Of a DNA stretch of 64,000 nt, positions 52,337 to 61,270 are shown piece after piece (the first letter of the stretch is position 1; each line of letters opens with the position of its first letter). The notes beneath the pieces were generated by a model. The model was not told the DNA's origin and did no database searches. It saw only the letters and a list, made by a program, of their open reading frames with translations. A program made the translations under genes and the position numbers. The stretch covers positions 248,001 to 312,000 of the forward strand of contig JAODBD010000014.1 in assembly GCA_025463785.1 (NCBI GenBank), given 5' to 3'. The DNA comes from Glaciihabitans sp. Lineage in GTDB: Bacteria > Actinomycetota > Actinomycetes > Actinomycetales > Microbacteriaceae.

Positions 52337-53599
52337 ATGAAGATTCTCGAATTGCTCACAGTCCCGGTTCGCACGGGGTTCTACGCGGACGACCAGGCCG
52401 CCATCAGAGCCGGTGCCCAACACGATGGTTTCAGTTACGTCGGCACGCCCATCACACCTGGGTTCACCTCGATTCGTCAGCCGGGTGAGGCGCTGTCCGT
52501 CATGCTGCTGCTCGACGACGGAACCGTCGTCTATGGCGACTGTGCCGCGGTTCAGTACAGCGGGGCTGGCGGGCGTGATCCGGTCTTCTCTTCGGCGAGT
52601 GCCGCCCGGGATATAGAGGAGTACGTCGCTCCGCTGCTGAGGGGACGCGAACTCACGAGTTTTCGCGAGCTGACCGCGGAGGTCGACGCGATTCGCACGC
52701 CGTCCTCTGAGTTGCACACGGCTATCCGTTACGGCGTCAGCCAGGCGATTCTCGGCGCGGTCGCCGCCTCGCGCAAGCTGACCATGGCCGAGATTGTGCG
52801 GGATGAGTACGAGACCGGTGCCGCGCTGCTGCCGGTGCCGATCTACGCCCAGACCGGCGACGATCGGTATCTCAATGCAGACAAGATGATTCTCAAGGGT
52901 GTTGACGTACTCCCGCACGCGCTGATCAACAACGTCGAGGAGAAGCTCGGGACGCACGGCGAGATTCTCGAGGACTACCTCCGCTGGCTGATCAAGCGCA
53001 TCGGTGAACTTCGTCCGTCGGAGGACTATCACCCGCGCATCCACATCGACACCTACGGCACCATCGGGATGGCCTTCGACGGCGACGTTTCTGCCGTTGC
53101 CGATTACCTCGCGGGGCTCGCCGAGATCTGTGCCCCGTATGACCTCGCCGTCGAGCATCCGATCGATGCCGGTAACCGCGATGACCAGATCACGCAGTAC
53201 GTCGAGTTGCGCCGCCTCCTGAAGGAGCGGGGCGCACGAGTGCGCCTCGCGGTTGACGAGTGGTGCAACACGATCGACGACATCAAACTCTTCGTCGAAG
53301 CCGGGGCCGCTGACGTTATCCATGTCAAGACTCCGGACCTAGGGGGAGTGAACGACACGATCGAGGCACTACTCCTCGTGAACAAGGCCGGGCTGGAAGC
53401 GTACTGCGGCGGAACCTGCAACGAAACCGACCGGTCGGCGCAGGTGTCGGCGCACATCGCGATGGCGTGCGACGCGAGCCAGCTGCTCGCGAAACCCGGC
53501 ATGGGCGTTGACGAGGGACTCATGATCGTCGGAAACGAAATGGCTCGAACCGCGGCGCTCGCCGCAGCTCGCGTCGCCTGGGTGCTCGCTGCGGCGTGA
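52337..53599 (+). CDS. mal: Methylaspartate ammonia-lyase
   Basis: A 420-aa enolase-superfamily lyase that removes ammonia from 3-methylaspartate to give mesaconate. It aligns along its length with the Clostridium tetanomorphum enzyme as I recall it: GDCAAVQYSGAGGRDP, LHTAIRYGVSQAIL, DVLPHALINNVEEKLG, HIDTYGTIG (general-acid His), ADEWCNT-type metal site (VDEWCNTIDD), HVKTPDLGG (base Lys), YCGGTCNETDRSA and LLAKPGMGVDEG. Differences in the recalled substrate pocket: Gln329 reads His and Phe170 reads Tyr; Gln73, Gln172, Leu384 and Met389 are kept. AGGAA precedes the ATG. No glutamate mutase is nearby. Confidence 0.93.
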   Translation: MKILELLTVPVRTGFYADDQAAIRAGAQHDGFSYVGTPITPGFTSIRQPGEALSVMLLLDDGTVVYGDCAAVQYSGAGGRDPVFSSASAARDIEEYVAPLLRGRELTSFRELTAEVDAIRTPSSELHTAIRYGVSQAILGAVAASRKLTMAEIVRDEYETGAALLPVPIYAQTGDDRYLNADKMILKGVDVLPHALINNVEEKLGTHGEILEDYLRWLIKRIGELRPSEDYHPRIHIDTYGTIGMAFDGDVSAVADYLAGLAEICAPYDLAVEHPIDAGNRDDQITQYVELRRLLKERGARVRLAVDEWCNTIDDIKLFVEAGAADVIHVKTPDLGGVNDTIEALLLVNKAGLEAYCGGTCNETDRSAQVSAHIAMACDASQLLAKPGMGVDEGLMIVGNEMARTAALAAARVAWVLAAA

Positions 53600-53644
53600 G
53601 TTCCAGGTTGTGCGCCACGGTGACCATCGTGGCAAGGAAATAGA

Positions 53645-53663
53645 CGGCCGAATATTTCGGCCG
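53645..53663 (+). promoter_or_regulatory. Small hairpin before the creatininase-family gene
   Basis: CGGCCGAA (53645-53652) pairs perfectly with TTCGGCCG (53656-53663), loop TAT, ending just before the GAGGA Shine-Dalgarno of the next gene. Probably an intra-operon RNA processing or attenuation element. Confidence 0.45.
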
Positions 53664-53677
53664 GGGGTGAGGAACAC

Positions 53678-54391
53678 GTGAAGATACACGACCGCAATTG
53701 GATGCAGATCGAGAAGTACCTGGAGCACGACGACCGCATCGTGCTGCCAGTGGGTTCGACCGAGCAGCACGGCTACCTATCGCTCGGTACCGATGCGATC
53801 CTGGCAGGGCGCGTCGCCGCCGAGGCGGCCGAGCCGCTCGGCGTGCCGGTCCTGCCGACGCTTCCATTCGGAATGGCGCCGTACTTTACCGAGTATCCGG
53901 GCAGCATGAGCCTGCGAATGAGCACCTACATCGAAGTCATCCGCGACCTGCTCGATGTCATTGCCGGCCAGGGCTTCCGCCGCATCGCGATCATCAACGG
54001 CCACGGTGGCAACGCCCCAGTCACGGGACTGATCCGCGAGTGGACGAGCCAGCCGCGCGAACCTCGAGTCGAAGTGCTGTTCCACAGCTGGTACAACGCG
54101 CCGAAGACTGCGGTGGCGGCGAGTAAGTTTTCGGACATCCAATTGCACGGCGCATGGGTCGAGAACTTTGCCTGGACCAGGGTTGAAGGTGCCGAGATCC
54201 CTGAGGGATCCATCCCGCCGCTGCCACGCGAGGTGACGGCCGGTCTTTCGCGCACCGAGATGCGCCAGTTCGCTCCGGATGGCAGCCATGGCGGTGACTA
54301 TGGTCGTTCGGATGCCGACATGCAGCAGGTCTGGGATGCCGGCGTGCTCGAGGTCCGCGACCTCATCGAGAACGGCTGGATCAACAGGTGA
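53678..54391 (+). CDS. Creatininase-family amidohydrolase
   Basis: A 237-aa metal-dependent amidohydrolase: RIVLPVGSTEQHGYLSLGTDA (Glu-x-His metal ligands and Asp), GMAPYFTEYPGSMSLR, IAIINGHGGNAP (GHGGN motif) and DGSHGGDYGRSDA late in the chain. The family includes creatininase, formamide-cleaving ArfB and sugar-acid lactone/amide hydrolases, all acting on cyclic or small amides. GTG start with GAGGA upstream. In this setting it may open a cyclic imide or lactam; that is inference. Confidence 0.87.
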   Translation: MKIHDRNWMQIEKYLEHDDRIVLPVGSTEQHGYLSLGTDAILAGRVAAEAAEPLGVPVLPTLPFGMAPYFTEYPGSMSLRMSTYIEVIRDLLDVIAGQGFRRIAIINGHGGNAPVTGLIREWTSQPREPRVEVLFHSWYNAPKTAVAASKFSDIQLHGAWVENFAWTRVEGAEIPEGSIPPLPREVTAGLSRTEMRQFAPDGSHGGDYGRSDADMQQVWDAGVLEVRDLIENGWINR

Positions 54392-55776
54392 ACGACGGAC
54401 TGGACTTCGCTCCGCTTGAGGTGCTGCTTCCGGAGCTCGCCGAGTACGTCGCGATCCCCAGCGACAGCAGGGGCGCATCCACGGAGACCATGCGGGAGGC
54501 GGCATCCTGGCTGGCGGCGCAGCTCGAATTCGCAGACGGCCGCGTCGTCGAGACCGGCGGTAACCCCGTCGTACGGGCAGACTGGCTGAACGCGCCGGGC
54601 GCCCCGACGATCCTGGTGTACGGCCACTACGACGTGCAGCCGACGGGTAGTCGCGATGAATGGGTCACCGATCCGTTCGTGATGACAATCGACGGCGACG
54701 TGATCCGCGGTCGCGGAGTAACCGACGACAAGGGCCCCGTCTTCATTGTGTTGAAGCTCGCACAGGCGTTCATGGCGCAGCGCGGCGGCCTGCCTCTCAA
54801 CGTGAAATTCCTGATCGAGGGCGAGGAGGAGATCGGCAGCCCGAGTCTCCCGCGTTACGCCCGCGAGCATGCAGAAGAACTTGCCGCCGACCTCGTCATC
54901 TCGGCCGACGGCGCACAGTGGCGACACGGTGAGCCGTCGCTCTCCATCGCTTCGAAGGGGCTCGTCTCCCTCGACATCGTCGTGCACGGTGCGAGCAGCG
55001 ATCTGCACTCCGGTCGTTTCGGCGGCACGGTGGCCAATCCGGTGCATGCCCTGAGCACGATTCTCGCCAGCCTGCACGACGAGAGTGGGGCAGTCGCGGC
55101 GCAGGGCTTCTACGACGGAGTTGTCGCCCCCGACAGCATCCGGCGCGCCGAGATCGCAGCCGTGCCATTCGACGATGCCGAGTACCGAAAGACCCTTGGC
55201 GTTTCGGCGTTGAGCGGTGAGGCGGGCTTCACCACGCTGGAGCGACTCTGGGAGCGCCCGACGCTGGAGATCACGGGGGTCGTGGCGGGCGGCAAGTATT
55301 CGGTCATCCCTCACGTGGCGACCGGCCACATCGTCTCCCGCCTGGTCGGCACGCAGGATCCGGAACGAGTCGTCGAGTCGATCGAACGGCACGTTCGGGG
55401 GCTCGGGATTCCCGGGGTCGAGATTGAAATCAACGTTGATCCCGGTCGGGTGCCTGCCTATCGCATCGATGCCGATCATCCGGCAATTCGGGCGGCGAGC
55501 GCCGCTCTGAATCACGTCTACCCCGGAAAGCAGGTGCTTCTCGCGGTGATCGCGGGCACTCTTCCGGCGACAACGCTGTTCGAGGAAGTGATTGGGGCAA
55601 AGACCCTGTTCTTCTCCTTCTCAACCGCAGACGAAAACCTGCACGCCCCCAACGAGTTCCTGCGAACGGCGCGCATTCATGAGGGCATGCGAGCATGGGA
55701 GCAGCTCTGGCTATTGCTTGCCTCCGGCCCGCACGCCCTGACCCCGATTGAAGCACGAGCGGAAGTGACACTGTGA
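54388..55776 (+). CDS. M20-family metallopeptidase
   Basis: A 462-aa zinc dipeptidase/carboxypeptidase: LVYGHYDVQPTGSRDEW (metal His and Asp), GRGVTDDKGPV (bridging Asp), IEGEEEIGSPSL (catalytic Glu pair), ISADGAQW, and DLHSGRFGGTVANPVHAL starting the lid domain; the last His ligand is probably in ENLHAPNEF. It overlaps the creatininase gene by four bases (GTGA). It would trim dipeptides produced in the pathway. Confidence 0.9.
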   Translation: MNDGLDFAPLEVLLPELAEYVAIPSDSRGASTETMREAASWLAAQLEFADGRVVETGGNPVVRADWLNAPGAPTILVYGHYDVQPTGSRDEWVTDPFVMTIDGDVIRGRGVTDDKGPVFIVLKLAQAFMAQRGGLPLNVKFLIEGEEEIGSPSLPRYAREHAEELAADLVISADGAQWRHGEPSLSIASKGLVSLDIVVHGASSDLHSGRFGGTVANPVHALSTILASLHDESGAVAAQGFYDGVVAPDSIRRAEIAAVPFDDAEYRKTLGVSALSGEAGFTTLERLWERPTLEITGVVAGGKYSVIPHVATGHIVSRLVGTQDPERVVESIERHVRGLGIPGVEIEINVDPGRVPAYRIDADHPAIRAASAALNHVYPGKQVLLAVIAGTLPATTLFEEVIGAKTLFFSFSTADENLHAPNEFLRTARIHEGMRAWEQLWLLLASGPHALTPIEARAEVTL

Positions 55777-56954
55777 GCGAATACCGTTCCTACGACTACC
55801 TTGCCGGTGACCTGGCGTTGCCCATCGATCCTCTCGCGCCCGAGTTCGGTCGTGTTGCTGCCTACGAGGGCGGATTCGCGCCCGACGAGATCGCGCGGGC
55901 CGAGCACCTGCTCACGGCCAACGTGTCAATCAGCCTTCACGATCATCCGGTGCGCTTCCCACACGACATGGCGAATACGCCCGCGTACAACCGCACTGGT
56001 CGCCAGCACACGGCCTACGAAGGTCTCGCGGCATCCGGCCTGACGGTCGTGTTCGACAACATGATGGACGGCACAGCCACGGTGACCGGCAACACGCCCT
56101 GGCAATGGGATGACGTGGTCACCGACCTGGGGATGCGGCAGGCCGATCTCGCGCACCAGCGCGATGTCGTCGTGATTCGCACGGTCGACGATATTCAGGC
56201 GGCGCACGCTGCGGGAAAGGTCGGCCTGGTCTTCGGGCTCGAAGCGTCGACGCCGATCGGCAACGACCTCGACAAGCTCGATGTTCTCTACGGCCTCGGC
56301 ATCCGCCAGCTCGGGATCGCGTACTCGGATTCGAACGGCCTCGGGGCCGGCCTCACCGAGCCCAACGACTTTGGATTGACGAAGTTCGGTCGTGCTGCGG
56401 TACGCAGAATGAACCAGCTCGGGGTCGCCATCGACGTTTCGCACTCCTCAGATCTCACCGGGATCCAGACGGCTGAGGCATCAGACAAGCCCGTGTTCAT
56501 GACCCATGCCGGCGCGCGCGCGTTGTGGGACATCCCGCGGTTGAAGTCCGACGATGCGCTGAAAGCCGTTGCGGCAGGTGGGGGAGTGATCGGGATGTCG
56601 GCCGCGCCGCACACGACCATCTCGCGTGAGCACCCGAAGCACAGCATCCTGTCTGTCATGGATCACTTCATGTACTGCGTTGATCTGGTCGGGATCGATC
56701 ACGTCGGGTTTGGTCCAGACACGCTCTACGGTGATCACGTCGGTCTGCACACCACGTTCGCCAGCCTGCTCGGCGCGGCCGCCGCGACGACGGTCGATTA
56801 CGAGCGCGTCGCCTACGTCGATGGGCTCGAGAACCCTACGGAAAGCTTCCACAACATCGCAGCGTGGCTCGTGCACAACGGTTATTCAGACGAAGACATC
56901 GTGAAGGTGCTCGGCGGCAACATCCTGCGCGTCCTCGACGAAGTGTGGGTCTGA
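55773..56954 (+). CDS. M19-family membrane-dipeptidase-like enzyme
   Basis: A 393-aa TIM-barrel dinuclear-zinc dipeptidase: SISLHDHPVRFP (H-x-D), VFGLEASTPIG (Glu ligand), QLGIAYSDSNGLGAGL, AIDVSHSSDLTG, FMTHAGARAL and VGIDHVGFGPDT. Renal-dipeptidase relatives hydrolyse dipeptides that often carry D-residues or modified residues. No signal peptide. Its start overlaps the M20 gene by four bases and it is the last enzyme of the run. Confidence 0.9.
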   Translation: MSEYRSYDYLAGDLALPIDPLAPEFGRVAAYEGGFAPDEIARAEHLLTANVSISLHDHPVRFPHDMANTPAYNRTGRQHTAYEGLAASGLTVVFDNMMDGTATVTGNTPWQWDDVVTDLGMRQADLAHQRDVVVIRTVDDIQAAHAAGKVGLVFGLEASTPIGNDLDKLDVLYGLGIRQLGIAYSDSNGLGAGLTEPNDFGLTKFGRAAVRRMNQLGVAIDVSHSSDLTGIQTAEASDKPVFMTHAGARALWDIPRLKSDDALKAVAAGGGVIGMSAAPHTTISREHPKHSILSVMDHFMYCVDLVGIDHVGFGPDTLYGDHVGLHTTFASLLGAAAATTVDYERVAYVDGLENPTESFHNIAAWLVHNGYSDEDIVKVLGGNILRVLDEVWV

Positions 56955-56979
56955 CCCGTCGGTGGTGGGAAACTGGGTC

Positions 56980-57330
56980 ATGCCGATCGAGGACATTGAC
57001 AGTTATCTGGCCGGGTTAAACGAACCTGAACGCCGTGCGCTCCAAGAACTTAGGAGACAGATTCTGGTCGCGGCCCCCGGCGCCGAGGAGTGCATTTCGT
57101 ACGGAATGCCAGCATTCCAAGTGCACGGCAAACCAGTGGCAGGCTTCGCCGCGTTCAAAAACCATCTGAGCTATCTGCCGCACAGCGGTGCCGTTCTGAC
57201 CACGGTCGATGCTGACATCTCCGGCTATGAGCGCACGAAGGGCTCATTGCATTTCCCCGTCGATGAGCCGCTTCCACAGCACCTGGTTGCCGCCCTCATT
57301 GCCGCCCGGTTGAAGGAACTCGGGCTATAG
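56980..57330 (+). CDS. DUF1801 family protein
   Basis: A 116-aa small protein: IDSYLAGLNEPERRALQELRRQILVAAPGAEECISYGMPAF, then AAFKNHLSYLPHSG and GSLHFPVDEPLP. The DUF1801 fold is related to iron-chaperone/YdhG-like proteins; function unestablished. I start at ATG 56980 (MPIEDIDSYL). It follows the dipeptidase gene by 25 bases but may be an independent gene. Confidence 0.82.
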   Translation: MPIEDIDSYLAGLNEPERRALQELRRQILVAAPGAEECISYGMPAFQVHGKPVAGFAAFKNHLSYLPHSGAVLTTVDADISGYERTKGSLHFPVDEPLPQHLVAALIAARLKELGL

Positions 57331-57419
57331 CCCATCCTGCGACCGGGTGTGTCACAACTGAACCCACTGGAATTGCGTAGCTCCGCAGGCAGACCCGCGT
57401 GACCGGCTTCGCCGCCGGG

Positions 57420-59450
57420 CTAAGCAGAGCCGCAATCGTAGAGGTAGTCGGGGAAGCCAGACACCGTTGGAAATCCGTCGATATCAAAGGTGAGCGGCGG
57501 CACGACCAAGCAGTGGGAGTAGGTCCAGGCTTGCAGCGCCGCGATGGTCGTCGACCTGGAGGTGTTCTTATCCCCCGCACTAGTCAGCAGAATGAACCGA
57601 AGGGAACCGCGATGGACGAGTCTCGCAATCTCCGCAGGCGTGGATGATGGCGCGCGCGAGGTGAATCCGCCTACGGGAAGCACTCGTGACGCCTCATCCA
57701 TGATCATCGGTGAGGCGCTACGCCAGGCATCCGTGGCCAACACGTACTGAAGCTTCGGGCCGTGCTTTGCGGCGTAATCGTACGCGGCATCCTCCATCGT
57801 CGCCGTGTACGGGCTGGTGCGATTCGAGTTCAGGCCCGTCCCGTAGCTCGCTACCTTTTTAACGGGCGGGTTGAATACTGACACGTTGAGCGGGCCGGCA
57901 TGCGCGTCGTTTGCAGTACCCGCGAATGCCGGGTTGACGGTCGACACCGACCAGATGACGGGGGCCGCAAAGCACACCGCCACGGCCGAGGCGGTCAGCG
58001 GTATCAGGAGGCGCCTGACTTGCACTCGGCCCAAAGCGATGAGCAGAAGACCTGCTGTTGCAGCCAGCCCGACGAGGAGTACAGGTATAACAATCCAGCG
58101 GGCGAATGTCGGGTATGACGCCAGTAGCCAAACCGTCCAAGCCGTCTCGGCCGCAACCACGATCGGAAGGGCGAAACGCCACCGCGAGGTTTTGGCTCGG
58201 AATTCGCCCCATAGGAGGATGGCGCCGATGGCGGAAAGGAGCGAGAGTGGAAGCGCGAGGGCGGCTACATACGCCGAATGGGGGAGGCTGATGACACCCA
58301 TCACTCCTGCCAGCGTGATCAGCAGAGCGAGGCTGAACTGCACCGCGATTCCCAATCGCCGGTCGCTGCCCGGGTCGTCGGTCCGCCCGCCATCGCCTCC
58401 GAGACTGTGCCGCGACCTTTTCAGCTGACGGATGCCCAGCACGATGCCCGCCGCGACGACCGGGTACAGCCATCCGACCTGCGTCGCGTATTCGGGGAAG
58501 AGCAGCTTGATGGGCGTGTGGCCGAGGATCTTGACCAGAAGCGAACTCGCACTGGCAGTGCCTCCCGAAGGCGCTGTGTCGGCGGGGAGCGCACCCGGAA
58601 ACAGCCCCGGGATGAAATGGTCGACGCCGTTGTACCCGAAGACCATCGCAAAAATGTTGTTGTTGGTCGTACCGTCGATGTACGGGCGGCTCGACGCCGG
58701 GAAAGCGTTGATGACCGTTATCCATGAAATCGAGACCGCGACGGCGACGATGCACATCAGCGCGATGCGTACGACCCGACCCGACCGGGGCCTTCTGTCG
58801 ACGAGAAAATAGACGAGCGCCAACGTCGGCAGAATGAGCCACGACTGCATCATTTTTGCCTGAAATCCGAGCCCGACGAAGACTCCCGCGAGGACGAGCC
58901 ACCGCAGTCGGTCGGTTTCGATGGACCGCTGCCAGGCGACGACCGCCAGCACCGTGAACATCGTGAGCATCGAATCTTCCATTGGATGCGAGAACATGGA
59001 AACCAGGAGAGGTGTGAATGCCATGAGCGCTGCGCTGATGACACCGCCGACCGGGCCAAGCCACCTGTTGGCCAACCAGAAGACCGCCGCGATCGTGATT
59101 AGTCCCTCGATCGACTGTGGGAGCGCAAGAGCCCACGGCGTGAAGCCGAAGATCCTGGCAGAGACCGCCTGGGGTATCAAAAATCCGGAAAGTTTGTCCA
59201 GTGTGATCGTCGCGTTGGGATCGAACGCGCCGAACAGGAGTGCTCGCCAACTGATCGACATGCTCTTGGCGCCTGTCGCATAGAAGTCGGAAAAACCGGC
59301 CGAGCGGATGTCCAGCAAGTACATGACCGCCGAACTCGAAAGGATGCCCGCCAGCATCCAACGCGCCCAGCGGGGTGTCCTCGAGCGCGTCAGCGGTGTA
59401 GCGCGCTCCGAGGGGAGCATCGCAAGACGCAGGGTTCGCAGGAATCGCAT
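57420..59450 (-). CDS. PMT/ArnT-like membrane glycosyltransferase
   Basis: A 676-aa polytopic protein with roughly 12 hydrophobic helices and a C-terminal extracytoplasmic region of about 160 residues. GFSDFYATGAKSMSISWRALLFGAFDPNATITLDKLSGFLIPQ carries the conserved periplasmic-loop Asp pattern of the GT39/GT83-like group that uses polyprenyl-phosphate sugars. HPMEDSMLTMFTVLAVVAWQRSIET follows. It probably modifies a wall glycan or protein. The SGNH hydrolase gene lies four bases upstream on the same strand, suggesting an operon. Confidence 0.82.
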   Translation of the reverse strand: MRFLRTLRLAMLPSERATPLTRSRTPRWARWMLAGILSSSAVMYLLDIRSAGFSDFYATGAKSMSISWRALLFGAFDPNATITLDKLSGFLIPQAVSARIFGFTPWALALPQSIEGLITIAAVFWLANRWLGPVGGVISAALMAFTPLLVSMFSHPMEDSMLTMFTVLAVVAWQRSIETDRLRWLVLAGVFVGLGFQAKMMQSWLILPTLALVYFLVDRRPRSGRVVRIALMCIVAVAVSISWITVINAFPASSRPYIDGTTNNNIFAMVFGYNGVDHFIPGLFPGALPADTAPSGGTASASSLLVKILGHTPIKLLFPEYATQVGWLYPVVAAGIVLGIRQLKRSRHSLGGDGGRTDDPGSDRRLGIAVQFSLALLITLAGVMGVISLPHSAYVAALALPLSLLSAIGAILLWGEFRAKTSRWRFALPIVVAAETAWTVWLLASYPTFARWIVIPVLLVGLAATAGLLLIALGRVQVRRLLIPLTASAVAVCFAAPVIWSVSTVNPAFAGTANDAHAGPLNVSVFNPPVKKVASYGTGLNSNRTSPYTATMEDAAYDYAAKHGPKLQYVLATDAWRSASPMIMDEASRVLPVGGFTSRAPSSTPAEIARLVHRGSLRFILLTSAGDKNTSRSTTIAALQAWTYSHCLVVPPLTFDIDGFPTVSGFPDYLYDCGSA

Positions 59451-59454
59451 TCCG

Positions 59455-60210
59455 CTAGATCACGATTCCCGCGTGAGCCATGGCCGATTCGATGGCGGAT
59501 TTCAGGACGAGTTGCCCCGCGGCGTTCGGATGCAGATGGTCGGCCTGCATCAATCCTGGATGTCCGCGCAGCGGGGTCCCGAAGTCGACGAAATCGCCGT
59601 GGACAGACGCCACGGCGGCGCGAACCTGGGCATCGATGATCGCCACTTTGCCGGGAGGAGTCCGGTCGCCCCATGCGACTCTGAGCGCGACGATATGGGC
59701 AGTTGGAAACTCGGCCCGCAGCGAGGCGAACGCCTTATCCGTCACTTGTTTCAACTGTGCATTGTTCGTGCCGAAGTCGTTTGCACTGCCCGAGATGACA
59801 ACGAAGTTCGGTGAGAGCGAGGCTGCATGGGAGATGACCCCGGGAAAGTTGGTTCGACAGTCGGCGGCACCGACTCGAATGAATCCGGCACCATTGCAGG
59901 CTTGATCAAGGAGTACCCAGCCCTTCTGGGCTGCGATCAGCTCTAGCCACGAGTGACCGGTCGGCACCCCGTATCCCTTCATTACCGAATCGCCGATGGC
60001 CAAAACGGTAGGAGCGGTCGGAGTGGGGGTCGGCGTCACGGTGGGCGCACTAGCCTGGGCGCTGGGCGTCGACGAGGAAGTCGAGGCGCTTGCCACCGGC
60101 GCCGAGTGAGCCTTCGGTAGGAGCGAAGCGGCCACGACGACAGCCAGCGAAGCGCACACGACGACGACCAACACAACGCCGAGGGATCGTTGATGAGTGT
60201 GCCTGGCCAT
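59455..60210 (-). CDS. Secreted SGNH/GDSL-type esterase
   Basis: A 251-aa exported hydrolase. The N-terminal anchor (about 8-33) is followed by a Ser/Thr/Pro-rich linker (TPTPTPTAP), then the SGNH domain: block I LAIGDSVMKGYG (nucleophile Ser), block II Gly in NGAGFI, block III SGSANDFGTNN, block V ADHLHPN (Asp and His). It may deacylate a wall polysaccharide. ATG 60210 gives a compact signal anchor; the frame extends six codons upstream. Confidence 0.85.
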   Translation of the reverse strand: MARHTHQRSLGVVLVVVVCASLAVVVAASLLPKAHSAPVASASTSSSTPSAQASAPTVTPTPTPTAPTVLAIGDSVMKGYGVPTGHSWLELIAAQKGWVLLDQACNGAGFIRVGAADCRTNFPGVISHAASLSPNFVVISGSANDFGTNNAQLKQVTDKAFASLRAEFPTAHIVALRVAWGDRTPPGKVAIIDAQVRAAVASVHGDFVDFGTPLRGHPGLMQADHLHPNAAGQLVLKSAIESAMAHAGIVI

Positions 60211-60471
60211 GCGGCCGTGTTTAACCACGCGGACGCAACCGAACTGGTCCGAGCAGCGAGAAGCCGGTCGGTAACCTCATTCGAACATCCACTCCGCGAG
60301 TTAAGCGTGCAAGCCTGAAAGTTAGGTCGACAACAGGGCCGCACCGGCTGAAGATGTAGTGAGCCATTCGCCCGGAGCACCGAGCCATTTCCCAGAAAAG
60401 GATGCTAGTTGAGGTTCGTAGCGGCCACGGTGCCTTCGTGGTGGCTCGGTGGGGAACAGAACTCTCGTCAA

Positions 60472-61053
60472 TCACAGGGACGCCTTGTCCAGAGCCGCCT
60501 GCAGAGAAGTCAGGTAGCCGTTGCTCGTGTAGGTCGCGCCCCCAACGGAGTGCACTCTGGCCGACTGTGCGGCCAGCACTTCCTTGCGAAGTATGGGCGC
60601 CGCGTAATCGCTGATTTGAACTGACCGGCCGCCGAAATTGGTCAGCTCCAGGGCCTTAACATCGGTGATTCTGCCCCGAAAGACCACGATTTCAACCTTG
60701 ACATTCCCATAGGGAGTCGATGCGGTGGTCCCGACATAGGTTCTGCTCACCGCCGGCTTTGTCGGAGTGGGTGCAGTGGCACTCCGCGTCGGCGTAGGGG
60801 TCGGTATCGCGGTGGGCGTGGGTGTGGGGGTGGGTGTGGGCGTCGTGGTTGACGTGGGTGTCGGTGTCGGTGTCGGGTCCGATGCGGGCGACGAAGGCGT
60901 GGCAGACGGCGACGGTGAGTCTTCGGGAGAGTTTGACGAGGAGTTGAGTGGTCCAGCGGTCGAGCGGGCGGCCGCAGCCTCGACCACTTGCCAGCCGATC
61001 ACGAGAACGGCGACGGACGCAAAGACACTGCCCAGCGCAGCGCGCGTTTTCAC
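60472..61053 (-). CDS. Secreted FMN-binding-domain protein
   Basis: A 193-aa exported protein: hydrophobic signal or anchor about 8-28, a long low-complexity Thr/Pro/Ser linker (about 40-103, TPTPT repeats), then an FMN_bind domain (about 105-193: GNVKVEIVVFRGRITDVKALEL, QSARVHSVGGATYTSNGYLTSLQAALDKA). The Thr in GGATYTS is the expected site for covalent FMN attachment by an ApbE-type flavin transferase, so it is probably an extracellular electron carrier. The flavin transferase is not in the window. Confidence 0.85.
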   Translation of the reverse strand: MKTRAALGSVFASVAVLVIGWQVVEAAAARSTAGPLNSSSNSPEDSPSPSATPSSPASDPTPTPTPTSTTTPTPTPTPTPTAIPTPTPTRSATAPTPTKPAVSRTYVGTTASTPYGNVKVEIVVFRGRITDVKALELTNFGGRSVQISDYAAPILRKEVLAAQSARVHSVGGATYTSNGYLTSLQAALDKASL

Positions 61054-61270
61054 CGGCCGAACCGTCCGCCGGGCGAACCCAGCTTTCGGAGTCTGCGTCG
61101 CGAGTCGAGTGCCATCGGGTCCCCCTTACCGAATCCGCCCGTGCTTGTCACTACAGCCCAGTGCTCCTCATTAAGCCTCAGGGACAAAACTCAGCGGTCC
61201 AGCAGCGACATACCCGATTTGCGTGTGTGTTCTCACATCTTTGGGGACGCGCATCGGCGCAATGTTACGG

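Noticed and set aside
35893-57330. Glutamate mutase or a B12 riboswitch within the catabolic island
   Set aside because: Every open frame in the island is assigned and none has a B12-binding DxHxxG motif; no B12-box-like leader was seen.
35893-57330. mlr-type microcystin degradation cluster
   Set aside because: None of the proteins resembles MlrA (CAAX-protease-like), MlrB (beta-lactamase-like) or MlrC; any link to microcystin rests only on the methylaspartate and isoaspartyl logic.
57322-57333. GGGCTATAGCCC palindrome as terminator
   Set aside because: It spans the stop codon, has no loop and no U-tract; too short to call.
60740-60920. Microsatellite or tandem repeat
   Set aside because: The GGTGTGG-like repeats are simply the codons of the Thr/Pro linker of the FMN-binding protein.
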